Assembly: GCA_963766175.1 (NCBI GenBank)
Contig: CAVXZE010000007.1
Location: forward strand, 1 to 64,000
Length of the DNA: 64,000 bases
Direction: 5' to 3'
From: CAVXZE01 sp963766175
GTDB taxonomy: Bacteria; Myxococcota_A; UBA9160; UBA6930
The position numbers and the translations under genes were made by a program. The notes under the pieces were generated by a model that ran no database searches, was not told where the DNA came from, and saw nothing but the letters and a program-made list of their open reading frames with translations. This document shows positions 16,942 through 25,308 of the stretch, piece after piece. Every line of letters starts with the position of its first letter. The stretch's first letter is position 1.

Positions 16942-17790
16942 ATGGACAAGCGCTTGACCGAGGACCAGGTGATCGCCGAGCTTCGCGACGGGATGACCAT
17001 CGGCATCGGAGGATGGGGGTCGCGGCGCAAGCCGATGTCGCTGGTGCGGGCCATTCTCCGGTCGCCGCTGCGGGGTCTCACGATCGTCTCCTACGGCGGG
17101 CCGGATGTCGGCTTGCTCTGTGCGACGGGCAAGGTCGACAAGGTCATCTACGGCTTCGTCTCCCTGGACTCGATCCCCTTGGAGCCGCACTTCCGGATCG
17201 CACGACAAGAGGCCACGATCGCGGCGGTCGAGCTCGATGAAGGAATGCTCCAGTGGGGGCTCTACGCCGCTGCCTTGCGGCTCCCCTTCCTACCTACCCG
17301 CGCGGGACTCGGCTCCGACGTGATGAAGATCAATCCGCACCTGAAGCTGGTGAAGTCCCCCTACCAGGACGGCGAGGAGCTGGTGGCGATGCCCGCGCTG
17401 CAGCTCGACGTGGCCTTGATTCACATGAATCGCGCGGACTCCCGCGGCAACGGCCAGTTCCTGGGCCCGGATCTCTTCTTCGACGACCTGTTCTGCATGG
17501 CAGCCGAGCGGCGCTTCATGTCCTGCGAGAAGATCATCGCCACCGAGGACCTGCTCCGCGAAGGCAGCGTCCATACGCTGAAGATCAACCGGATGATGGT
17601 CGACGGTGTGGTGGAGGCGCCGGGGGGCGCCCACTTCACCGAGTGTCCGCCCGATTACGGACGGGACGAGCCTTTCCAGAAGGAGTACGCTGCCACCGCC
17701 AAGGACCCAGCGGCGTGGAACGCGTTCCGGGCCAGGTATCTCGACCTCGGGAGCGAGCGGGAGTACCAGGAGGCGGTGAAGTCCCGATGA
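16942..17790 (+). CDS. ipdA: CoA-transferase-fold ring hydrolase subunit A (IpdA)
   Basis: The 282-residue protein reads very much like mycobacterial IpdA: GMTIGIGGWGSRRKPMSLVR near residue 15, SYGGPDVGLLCATGKV, YGFVSLDSIPLEPHFR, and LPFLPTRAGLGSDVM. IpdAB opens the last steroid ring (ring C) as a CoA-dependent hydrolase although its fold is that of class I CoA-transferases. The ATG at 16942 follows AGAGGGAAG; the frame is open to 16855 without homology. Its stop overlaps the ipdB start as ATGA. It is the first gene of a nine-gene plus-strand operon. Confidence 0.9.
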   Translation: MDKRLTEDQVIAELRDGMTIGIGGWGSRRKPMSLVRAILRSPLRGLTIVSYGGPDVGLLCATGKVDKVIYGFVSLDSIPLEPHFRIARQEATIAAVELDEGMLQWGLYAAALRLPFLPTRAGLGSDVMKINPHLKLVKSPYQDGEELVAMPALQLDVALIHMNRADSRGNGQFLGPDLFFDDLFCMAAERRFMSCEKIIATEDLLREGSVHTLKINRMMVDGVVEAPGGAHFTECPPDYGRDEPFQKEYAATAKDPAAWNAFRARYLDLGSEREYQEAVKSR

Positions 17791-18551
17791 GCGGTCCCAC
17801 GCGAGCGGAGTTCTGCGCAGTGGCCATCGCCGAGATCTTCCGCGGCGATGGCGAGACCCTGGTCAGTCCCATCGGCAACCTGCCCGCTCTGGGCGCGCGG
17901 CTGGCCAAGCTGACTTTCGAGCCGGATCTCCTCCTCACCGACGGTGTCGCCTCCTTGTTGGCAAACGTTCCGCCGCTCGGAGGGGAGCGGGGCTGGAAGC
18001 CGATCGTCGAGGGCTGGATGCCCTATCGGACCATCTTCGACGTCCTCTGGTCTGGAAGGCGCCACGTGGTGATGGGCGCCACCCAGGTCGACCGTTTCGG
18101 CAACCAGAACATCGCCTGCATCGGCGCCTTCGAGAAGCCGAAGGCGCAGCTGCTCGGCATGCGCGGGGCGCCCGGCAACACGCTCAATCACCCCACCAGC
18201 TACTGGGTTCCGAATCACGGCAAGAGGGTCTTCGTCGAAGAGGTCGACGTGGTTTCCGGCGTCGGTTACGACCGCGCTGCCGCCCTGGGCGAGACCGCTT
18301 CGCGTTTCCACGAGATCCGGCGCGTCGTCTCCAACCTGGGGGTCTTCGACTTCGACACACCGGATCATTCGATGCGGCTGGCTTCGGTTCACCCAGGGGT
18401 CCGTGTCGAAGATGTGGTCGAGAACACGGGATTCGAGCTGGTGATCCCCGACGCGGTCCCGGAGACGCGCGCACCGGGCGCCGAGGACCTCCGGATCCTC
18501 CGCGAGGTGCTCGACCCCGATGGGATCGCTGCGAGGGAAGTGAATGAATGA
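17787..18551 (+). CDS. ipdB: CoA-transferase-fold ring hydrolase subunit B (IpdB)
   Basis: The 254-residue protein pairs with IpdA. It shows the beta-subunit pattern of class I CoA-transferases: EFCAVAIAEIFRGDGE, then a glycine-rich VMGATQVDRFGNQNIACIG segment and GAPGNTLNHPTSYWVPNH. The start overlaps the ipdA stop by four bases and its end overlaps ipdC by eight, which indicates translational coupling and fixed stoichiometry. Gene order ipdA-ipdB-ipdC-echA20 gathers the same genes as the Mycobacterium tuberculosis Rv3550-Rv3553 set. Confidence 0.9.
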   Translation: MSGPTRAEFCAVAIAEIFRGDGETLVSPIGNLPALGARLAKLTFEPDLLLTDGVASLLANVPPLGGERGWKPIVEGWMPYRTIFDVLWSGRRHVVMGATQVDRFGNQNIACIGAFEKPKAQLLGMRGAPGNTLNHPTSYWVPNHGKRVFVEEVDVVSGVGYDRAAALGETASRFHEIRRVVSNLGVFDFDTPDHSMRLASVHPGVRVEDVVENTGFELVIPDAVPETRAPGAEDLRILREVLDPDGIAAREVNE

Positions 18552-19599
18552 TCCGCTCCACACACCGCTCTGTGAGATCCTCGGAATTCGCCATCCGATC
18601 ATCCAGACGGCGATGGGATGGATCGCGACACCCGAGATGGTTGCGGCGTGCTGCAACGCGGGGGCGATCGGCTTCCTCGCCACTGCCACGGTAAGAGCGG
18701 ATCAGGTCGATGCGCTGATCTGCCGGGTCGAGGAGCTCACCGATCGGCCCTTCGGCGTCAACTTCCTGATGGAGGCGCCGGGCGCCGAACTGATCGTCGA
18801 CACCATCATCCGTCATCGTGTGAAGGCGGCCAGCTACGCCCGGGCTCCGAACCCGGACTACATCAAGCGCTTCAAGGATGCCGGGATCCTCTGTATTCCG
18901 ACCTGTGGCGCCGTGCGCCATTCCCAGAAGGCGGTTCAGCTCGGAGCCGATGTCGTGATCGTGCAGGGAGGTGAGGGGGGAGGGCACACCGGCTCCGTCC
19001 CCACTTCGATTCTGGTCCCCCAGGTGGTCGATGCGATCGACGTGCCGGTGGTTGCCGCGGGTGGATTCAGCGACGGCCGCGGCCTGGTCGCGGCGCTGGC
19101 CTTTGGCGCAGCGGGAATCGCCATGGGAACGCGCTTCCTGCTGAGTGCCGAGAGCCCGATGCCGGCGGAGACGGCGGAGCGCTACTTCGCGGCCACCGTC
19201 AACGACATCCTGGTGACCTCGGAGGTAGACGGCATGCCACAGCGTGTCATCAGGAACGAGCTGGTGCACCGGCTCGAGTCGAGCAATCGGGTGAGCCTGC
19301 TGCTGAAAGCGCTGAGCAGCGCTCTCCAGTACCGCAAGCTCAGCGGTGCGTCGCTGGGCGAGCTGATCCGCTCCGCCCTCGCCATGCGGAGCAGCGAGAA
19401 GATGACCCGGTCGCAGCTGTTGATGGCCGCGAATGCGCCGATTCTGGTGAGGAAGGCGATGATCGAAGGCGATCCCGTCGGGGGCGTCTTGCCCAGCGGC
19501 ACGGTGGCCGGGGTGATCGGCGATCGACCCGGTTGCGCCGAGCTGATCGAGCGAATCGTGAGCGAGGCGGAGCGTACGCTCGAGGCCCTCGCAAGCTGA
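18544..19599 (+). CDS. ipdC: IpdC-like flavin-dependent acyl-CoA dehydrogenase (nitronate monooxygenase fold)
   Basis: The 351-residue TIM-barrel flavoprotein begins with TPLCEILGIRHPIIQTAMGWIA and has the flavin-binding stretches QGGEGGGHTGSVPT and VAAGGFSDGRGLVAALAFGA. In steroid degraders IpdC introduces a double bond into the 5-hydroxy-HIP-CoA-derived intermediate before ring cleavage. It overlaps ipdB by eight bases and is followed after 10 bases by echA20. It differs clearly from the other family member at 6821, which lacks the operon context. Confidence 0.87.
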   Translation: MNDPLHTPLCEILGIRHPIIQTAMGWIATPEMVAACCNAGAIGFLATATVRADQVDALICRVEELTDRPFGVNFLMEAPGAELIVDTIIRHRVKAASYARAPNPDYIKRFKDAGILCIPTCGAVRHSQKAVQLGADVVIVQGGEGGGHTGSVPTSILVPQVVDAIDVPVVAAGGFSDGRGLVAALAFGAAGIAMGTRFLLSAESPMPAETAERYFAATVNDILVTSEVDGMPQRVIRNELVHRLESSNRVSLLLKALSSALQYRKLSGASLGELIRSALAMRSSEKMTRSQLLMAANAPILVRKAMIEGDPVGGVLPSGTVAGVIGDRPGCAELIERIVSEAERTLEALAS

Positions 19600-19609
19600 G
19601 GTGGCAGGG

Positions 19610-20374
19610 ATGTCAGTGAGGTTCAGTGTCGAAGAAGGCATCGCGGAGGTCATGCTCGATCATCCGCCAGTGAACGCGCTCGACAGCGCCGGCTGGGTAA
19701 AGCTCGCCGAGACGATCGCCTCGCTCGGGGTGAACCCGGAGGTGCGCGTGATCGTTCTCGGCGCCGTGGGGCGCGGCTTCTGCGCCGGGGTCGATGTCAA
19801 GGAGCTGGCCGAAGACAGCAGTCTGATCACCAAGGTGAACAAGGGCTGCTACGACGCGTTTGCGGCCATCCACGACTGTCCGGTGCCGGTGATTGCCGCC
19901 TGCCACGGCTTCGTTCTGGGCGGGGGCATCGGTCTCGTCGGGTCCTGCGATCTGATCGTCTCGAGCGACGATGCGAGCTTCGGGCTGCCCGAGATCGACC
20001 GCGGGGCGCTGGGAGCCGCATCGCACCTGATGCGGATGTTCCCGGTCCAGAAGGTTCGCAGGATGCTCTTCACCGGTGAGCCCATCTCCGCCCAGGAGGC
20101 CTACCGCCTGGGTGCGCTGGAGGCGATCCTGCCCCGGGACGAGGTCCTGCCCAGGGCGCGTGAGATTGCCAGGTCGATCGCAGCCAAGAGCCCGAAGGCG
20201 ATGCGCCTGGCCAAGGAGAGCATGAACGGGATTGAATTGCTCGACGTCAAGAAGAGCTATCGCTTCGAGCAGGGCTTCACACTCGAGCTCTACACCTCTC
20301 CCGATTCCCAGGAGGCGCGGGACGCATTCGTCGAGAAGCGGGAAGCGAGCTTCTCCGAGAAAAGCGAGGAATAG
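19610..20374 (+). CDS. echA20: EchA20-like ring-cleaving crotonase
   Basis: The 254-residue crotonase has the oxyanion-hole segment GAVGRGFCAGVDVKELAED, the VIAACHGFVLGGGIGLVGSCD helix and the acid loop FGLPEIDRGALGAASHL, a phrase that closely resembles mycobacterial EchA20. EchA20 performs retro-Claisen hydrolytic opening of ring D in HIP degradation. The late segment KESMNGIELLDVKKSYRFEQ with the following GFT also matches that subfamily. ATG at 19610 follows GAGGTGGCAGGG; a GTG nine bases upstream is possible. Confidence 0.87.
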   Translation: MSVRFSVEEGIAEVMLDHPPVNALDSAGWVKLAETIASLGVNPEVRVIVLGAVGRGFCAGVDVKELAEDSSLITKVNKGCYDAFAAIHDCPVPVIAACHGFVLGGGIGLVGSCDLIVSSDDASFGLPEIDRGALGAASHLMRMFPVQKVRRMLFTGEPISAQEAYRLGALEAILPRDEVLPRAREIARSIAAKSPKAMRLAKESMNGIELLDVKKSYRFEQGFTLELYTSPDSQEARDAFVEKREASFSEKSEE

Positions 20375-20378
20375 ATCC

Positions 20379-21548
20379 ATGGACCTCACGTTCACCTCCG
20401 AGGAGGAGGCCTTCCGCGAGGAGGCGCGTTCCTGGCTGGGTGCCAACGTGCCCCGCGAGCCACTGCCGTCCCTGGACACTGCGGAGGGCTTCCAGAAGCA
20501 CCGCGAGTGGGAGCAGGAGCTCAACGCAGCCGGCTGGGCGATGGTGCCGTGGCCGGTCGAGTTCGGAGGCCGCGGGGCCAACCTGATCGAGTGGCTGATC
20601 TTCGAGGAGGAGTACTACCGGGCCGGCGCCCCGGGACGGGTCAACCAGAACGGCATCTTCCTGTTGGGGCCGACGATCATGGAGTACGGCACCGAGGCGC
20701 AGAAGGCCCGCTATCTGCCGAAGATGGCCTCCAGCGAGGAGGTCTGGGGACAGGGCTGGTCGGAGCCGAACGCCGGCAGCGACATGGCGGCGATTCAAGC
20801 CACCGCTGTGCGCCAGGGTGACCACTACGTGGTCAACGGTCAGAAGACCTGGGTCTCGCGCGGCTCGTATGCCGACTGGCTGTTCGGTCTGTTCCGGACC
20901 GATCCGGAATCGGAGCGCCACCGCGGCCTGAGCTTCGTCCTGGTTCCGCTGGACGCCGAGGGCGTGACCGTGCGGCCCATCGCTCAGCTCGATGGAGAGG
21001 CCGGCTTCGCGGAGGTCTTCCTGGACGACGTGAGAGTCCCAGTGGAGAACCTGCTCGGCGAGGAGAACAAGGGCTGGTCGGTCGCCATGGCGACCGCCGG
21101 CTTCGAGCGCGGCCTGATGCTGCGAAGCCCCGCGAGGTTCCAGAACACCGCACGCAAGCTGGTGGCGCTCTACAAGGAGACCGTCGGCCGGGGTGAGAGC
21201 GTGGATCCCGTCCTGCGCGAGACGGTCACCAGGGCCTGGATGGATGCCGAGGCCTACACCCTGAACACCTATCAGACCGTGTCACGTCTCCTGGCCGGCG
21301 GGAAGATCGGCGCGGAGGCGAGCCTCAACAAGATCTTCTGGTCGGAGCTGGACGTGAAGATGCACGAGACGGCACTCGCGCTCCTCGGCGATCGCGGCCA
21401 GCTCCTCCCCGAGGCGCCGGCCGCTCAGGGGGTGGGAGGCTGGCTGGATGGCTACCTCTTCGCCTTGTCCGGTCCCATCTACGCGGGAACCAACGAGATT
21501 CAGCGCAACGTCATCGCCGAGCGGATTCTCGGACTTCCCAGGAGCTGA
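20379..21548 (+). CDS. Acyl-CoA dehydrogenase, larger subunit of a likely heteromer (FadE29-like)
   Basis: The 389-residue flavoprotein has the N-terminal helical domain, the FAD/substrate loop WGQGWSEPNAGSDMAAIQ and a C-terminal YAGTNEIQRNVIAERILG. The usual catalytic Glu of the YEG motif is Ala, as in the steroid-type FadE26-30 group, where the base sits elsewhere. It is followed after two bases by a second, shorter dehydrogenase. Such paired genes form alpha2beta2 enzymes for steroid side-chain CoA esters (FadE28-FadE29). Electrons would go to EtfBA. Confidence 0.85.
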   Translation: MDLTFTSEEEAFREEARSWLGANVPREPLPSLDTAEGFQKHREWEQELNAAGWAMVPWPVEFGGRGANLIEWLIFEEEYYRAGAPGRVNQNGIFLLGPTIMEYGTEAQKARYLPKMASSEEVWGQGWSEPNAGSDMAAIQATAVRQGDHYVVNGQKTWVSRGSYADWLFGLFRTDPESERHRGLSFVLVPLDAEGVTVRPIAQLDGEAGFAEVFLDDVRVPVENLLGEENKGWSVAMATAGFERGLMLRSPARFQNTARKLVALYKETVGRGESVDPVLRETVTRAWMDAEAYTLNTYQTVSRLLAGGKIGAEASLNKIFWSELDVKMHETALALLGDRGQLLPEAPAAQGVGGWLDGYLFALSGPIYAGTNEIQRNVIAERILGLPRS

Positions 21549-21550
21549 GC

Positions 21551-22609
21551 ATGCGTTTTCACTTCACAGAAGATCAGCTGCTGCTGCGAGACACCGTGCA
21601 CGACTTCCTCGAGGCCGAGTGCACGGCGGAGCGGATTCGGGGGCTCTGGGAGACCGAGAGCGGTCGCTCTCCTGAGTTCTGGTCCAGCCTGGCCGAGGTC
21701 GGTCTGCCGGGCCTGCTGGTTCCGGAGGAGTACGATGGAATGGGGATGGACGAGATCGACCTCGTCCTTCTCCTCGAGGACACCGGGCGTGCGGGGCTGG
21801 CCGAGCCGGTGATCTCGACGGCCGCGGTCGGCGTGCCGCTGCTCCGTGGCCTGGGCTCGAAGGAGCTCGCGGATCGCTGGCTCGGCGGCGTGGCGGCGGG
21901 CGAGGCCATGCTCGCCGTCGGGCATTCCGTCAGTCCGTTCGTGAGTGATGCCCATGTCGCCGATCTCCTGCTCCTGCCGCACCAGGACGAGATCCACGCA
22001 GTCCCGAGAGGGAATGCGTCGCTGACCCACCAGCCCAGCAACGATCCCTCGGAGCGGATCTTCAGCGTCGACTGGACGCCTGCCGCGGAAACCCGGGTGG
22101 CTCGCGGCGACGAGGCCAAGAAGCTGCAGGCCGCCGCCCTCGACCGGGGAGCCCTGGGCTGCGCGGCGCAGCAGCTCGGGGTCGCGCAACGTCTGGTCGA
22201 GATGACCGTCGAGTACGCCTGCCAGAGGAAGCAGTTCGGACAGCCGATTGGATCGTTCCAGGCGATCAAGCACATGTTGGCGAACGTCCAGGTGCGTCTC
22301 GAGTACTCGCGGCCGGTGGTCTACCGGGCGGCGCACTCGGTGGCGCGGGATTCGGAGCACCGCGCCGTGGACGTCTCGATGGCGAAGTCCGCGGCCTCCG
22401 AGACGGCGGAGCTAGCGGCCAAGGTGGCGCTCCAGGTCTACGGTGCGCTCGGCTACACCTGGGAGCAGGATCTGCACATCTGGATGAGGCGGGCCTGGTC
22501 CCTCGAGGCTGCATGGGGGAACGGCGCCTGGCATCGAGCTCGCGTCGCCGAGGCGGTTCTCGACAGCGACCACGCGGCCGGGACATTCGGTTACAGCTCG
22601 CCAGTCTGA
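21551..22609 (+). CDS. Acyl-CoA dehydrogenase, smaller subunit of a likely heteromer (FadE28-like)
   Basis: This 352-residue protein is shorter than standard acyl-CoA dehydrogenases, mainly in the middle beta domain: the WSEPNAGSD-type loop present in its neighbour is missing. It keeps the C-terminal helices (YACQRKQFGQPIGSFQAIKH and YGALGYTWEQDLHIWMRRA). This division of a full-length and a shortened subunit is typical of the steroid alpha2beta2 enzymes. It starts two bases after the partner's stop. The DUF35 and thiolase-like genes that follow match the gene order of the mycobacterial igr operon. Confidence 0.83.
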   Translation: MRFHFTEDQLLLRDTVHDFLEAECTAERIRGLWETESGRSPEFWSSLAEVGLPGLLVPEEYDGMGMDEIDLVLLLEDTGRAGLAEPVISTAAVGVPLLRGLGSKELADRWLGGVAAGEAMLAVGHSVSPFVSDAHVADLLLLPHQDEIHAVPRGNASLTHQPSNDPSERIFSVDWTPAAETRVARGDEAKKLQAAALDRGALGCAAQQLGVAQRLVEMTVEYACQRKQFGQPIGSFQAIKHMLANVQVRLEYSRPVVYRAAHSVARDSEHRAVDVSMAKSAASETAELAAKVALQVYGALGYTWEQDLHIWMRRAWSLEAAWGNGAWHRARVAEAVLDSDHAAGTFGYSSPV

Positions 22610-22684
22610 GGGGACGCAGGCGATGCTGATGGTTATCCTGAAAAACGCTGCGCGCGGAGCCAATCTGCACGGAGGAGTGGATCG

Positions 22685-23125
22685 ATGAGCGAGGCGAAGA
22701 AGCGGGTTCCTGCTGTCGAGGGTTGGTTCACCATGGACGAAGCTCAACCCCGTCTCCTGGGAACCCGGTGCAAGAGCTGCGGAACCTATTTCTTTCCCAA
22801 GGAGTCGTTCTTCTGCAAGAACCCGAACTGCAACGGGGCCGAGTTCGAAGAGGTTCCGCTCAGCGCGATGGGGAAGCTCTGGTCGTTCACCAACAACTGC
22901 TACGCAGCTCCGGCACCCTTCATCGCTCCGGATCCCTTCGTTCCCTACGCGATCGCGGCCGTCGAGCTCGCCGAGGAGCGAATGGTGGTCCTCGGTCAGA
23001 TGGCCGAGGGGACCGAGGTGAGCGATCTGAAGGCGGGGATGGAGGTAGAGCTGGTCCTGGAGAAGCTCTACGAAGACGATGCGTCCGAATACATGGTCTG
23101 GAGATGGAAGCCGGTCGCGGCCTGA
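22685..23125 (+). CDS. DUF35 zinc-ribbon/OB-fold protein (second copy)
   Basis: This 146-residue protein has zinc ligands C29, C32, C44 and C49, then an OB-fold part ending in EYMVWRWKPVAA. It resembles the 10196 protein in the N-terminal EGWFT, PRLLG and zinc-ribbon segments. In mycobacteria the equivalent ChsH2 carries an extra MaoC-like hydratase half; here only the DUF35 half exists. GGAGTGGATCG precedes the start. Its partner thiolase-like gene begins 27 bases downstream. Confidence 0.87.
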   Translation: MSEAKKRVPAVEGWFTMDEAQPRLLGTRCKSCGTYFFPKESFFCKNPNCNGAEFEEVPLSAMGKLWSFTNNCYAAPAPFIAPDPFVPYAIAAVELAEERMVVLGQMAEGTEVSDLKAGMEVELVLEKLYEDDASEYMVWRWKPVAA

Positions 23126-23152
23126 CGGCGGCTCTCGGATCGGAGGAGATCA

Positions 23153-24343
23153 GTGATGGCAGATGAAGTCGCGATTCTCGGAGTCGGGATGCACCCGTGG
23201 GGGAAGTGGGGGCGGAAGTTCGTCGAGTACGGCGTCAAGGCGTGTCGTGACGCCCTCGAAGATGCCGGGGTGGAGTGGAAGGAAATCCAGTTCGTCTCGG
23301 GCGCCGACACCATGCGCTGCGGCTATCCGGGATACGTCGCCGGAGCGACCTTCGCTCAGGCCCTGGGATGGAACGGAGCACGGGTTGCCAGCTCGTACTC
23401 CGCCTGTGCCTCGGGCGCTACCGCACTCAACACCGCGCGCATGCAGATCCTGGCCGGCTTCTGTGACGTCGCTCTGGTGGTGGGGGGAGACACCACTCCC
23501 AAGGGCTTCCTGGCGCCGCAGTCCGGAGACCGGCCCGACGATCCCGACTGGCTGCGGTTCCGCCTGATGGGAGCGACGAATCCGACCTACTTCGCCCTCT
23601 ACGCCCGGAGGCGCATGGAGATCTACGGGGCGACGGAGAGCGACTTCGCCAAGGTGAAGGTCAAGAATGCCCGCCACGGGCTCTCCAATCCGAACGCCCG
23701 GTACCGCAAGGAGTTCACCGAGGAGGAGGTGCTGGGCTCGCCGATGGTGGCGGACCCGCTCCGACTCTTCGAGATCTGCGCCACCAGCGACGGGGCGGCG
23801 GCGCTGGTGCTCTCGAGCATGGAGTATGCGCGCAAGCGCGCCAGCAACCCGGTTCGGGTCGCCGCGGTCTCCACGGTGACGCCGCAGTTCCCCAGCTCCG
23901 TGGTCGAGCTGCCGGATATTGCGACGGATTCGGCCTATAGCGTCCCGGTGCCGGACAACACCTTCCGGGGGTCGGTGGCGATGGCGGCCTACAAGGAGGC
24001 GGGCATCGGTCCGGAGGACCTGAGCCTGGCCGAGGTCTACGATCTTTCCTCCGCGATGGAGCTCGACTGGTACGAGGACATCGGGATCTGCAAGCGGGGA
24101 GAGGCGGAGAAGCTCCTGAACGACGGCGACACCACCATCGGCGGCCGGATCCCGGTGAACCCGAGCGGTGGCCTCGCCTGCTTCGGAGAGGCGGTGCCCG
24201 CCCAGGCGGTGGCCCAGGTCTGCGAGCTGACCTGGCAGCTTCGAGGCCAGGCCGGCGAGCGGCAGGTCGAGGGCGCCAAGGCGGGCCTGACGGCCAACCA
24301 GGGGCTGTTCGGACACGGTTCGTCGGTGATTCTCAAGAAGTAG
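23153..24343 (+). CDS. Thiolase-fold enzyme, DUF35 partner (Ltp2-like retro-aldolase candidate)
   Basis: This 396-residue protein resembles the one at 10660 in the GMHPWGK opening and the ARYRKEFTEEEVLGSPMV region. It has C84 in the thiolase nucleophile position (YSACASGATA), an AEVYDLSSAMELDWYEDIG segment and NPSGG, but the HPxGATG motif is replaced by GEAVPAQ (Glu346). Following two paired acyl-CoA dehydrogenases and a DUF35 gene, it occupies the place of ltp2 in the igr operon, whose product cleaves the C17 side chain by retro-aldol reaction. A modified thiolase remains possible. Confidence 0.83.
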   Translation: MMADEVAILGVGMHPWGKWGRKFVEYGVKACRDALEDAGVEWKEIQFVSGADTMRCGYPGYVAGATFAQALGWNGARVASSYSACASGATALNTARMQILAGFCDVALVVGGDTTPKGFLAPQSGDRPDDPDWLRFRLMGATNPTYFALYARRRMEIYGATESDFAKVKVKNARHGLSNPNARYRKEFTEEEVLGSPMVADPLRLFEICATSDGAAALVLSSMEYARKRASNPVRVAAVSTVTPQFPSSVVELPDIATDSAYSVPVPDNTFRGSVAMAAYKEAGIGPEDLSLAEVYDLSSAMELDWYEDIGICKRGEAEKLLNDGDTTIGGRIPVNPSGGLACFGEAVPAQAVAQVCELTWQLRGQAGERQVEGAKAGLTANQGLFGHGSSVILKK

Positions 24344-24360
24344 GAGCCTGAGGAAGCATC

Positions 24361-25269
24361 ATGAGCAAGATCTGTGAAGGAAGGGTCGTGATCGTGACGG
24401 GCGCCGGCCGCGGAATCGGCCGGGGGCACGCCCTGGAGTTCGCCCGGCAGGGCGCCAAGGTGGTGGTGAACGACCTCGGGGCCGAGGCCGACGGCCAGGG
24501 AAGCTCAGAGGGGCCGGCCGGCGAGGTGGTCGAGAGCATCCGCGCCATGGGTGGCGAGGCGATCGCCAACGGCGAGGACGTCGCCGACTGGGAAGGCTCG
24601 GGACGGCTGGTCAAGGCGGCTCTGGACGCCTGGGGCCGTCTCGACGTGGTGGTGAACAACGCCGGCTTTCTGCGGGATCGGATGTTCGCGAGCGGCTCGG
24701 TCGAGGAGTGGGACGCCGTGATCCGCGTCCATCTGCGGGGCCACTTCTGCACCTCGCGGCACGCTGCGGGGTACTGGCGCGGCGAGTCGAAGGCGGGCAA
24801 TCCCGTTGACGCCCGCATCATCAACACCAGCTCGGGTGCCGGTCTTCAGGGCAGCGTGGGGCAGGCCACCTACTCCGCGGCCAAGGCGGGCATCGCTGCA
24901 CTCACCCTGGTTCAGGCCGCCGAGATGGGCCGCTACGGGGTGACGGCGAACGCCATCGCACCGGCCGCGCGCACGCGAATGACCGAGGCGGTCTTCGCCG
25001 AGACCATGCAGAAGCCGGAGGACGGCAGCTTCGACGAGATGGCTCCCGAGAACGTGGCTCCCCTGGTGGTGTGGCTGGGCAGCCCGGAGTCGAGGGACGT
25101 CAACGGACGGATGTTCGAGGTCGAGGCGGGTCGGATTTCGGTGGCAGACGGCTGGCGGAAGGGTCCCGAGGTCGACAAGGGCGCTCGCTGGGAGCCGGAT
25201 GAGGTCGGCGCGGCGGTGAAGGACCTGCTCGACAAGGCGGTTCCACCCCAGAAGGTCTACGGAACCTGA
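24361..25269 (+). CDS. Short-chain dehydrogenase (Rv3548c-like)
   Basis: The 302-residue classical SDR has TGAGRGIGRGHALEFA at the cofactor site, NNAG near residue 101, Ser in NTSSGAGLQG and the catalytic YSAAK. An insert with WRGESKAGNPVDARI and the extended C-terminal tail (to VYGT) match the SDR group found beside echA20 in mycobacterial steroid loci. It likely oxidises or reduces a hydroxyacyl-CoA or ring keto group. It lies 17 bases after the thiolase-like gene in the same operon. Confidence 0.87.
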   Translation: MSKICEGRVVIVTGAGRGIGRGHALEFARQGAKVVVNDLGAEADGQGSSEGPAGEVVESIRAMGGEAIANGEDVADWEGSGRLVKAALDAWGRLDVVVNNAGFLRDRMFASGSVEEWDAVIRVHLRGHFCTSRHAAGYWRGESKAGNPVDARIINTSSGAGLQGSVGQATYSAAKAGIAALTLVQAAEMGRYGVTANAIAPAARTRMTEAVFAETMQKPEDGSFDEMAPENVAPLVVWLGSPESRDVNGRMFEVEAGRISVADGWRKGPEVDKGARWEPDEVGAAVKDLLDKAVPPQKVYGT

Positions 25270-25308
25270 CCGCAGAGGTTCCACCGACCGGGAGAATCAA
25301 GAGGCGAG

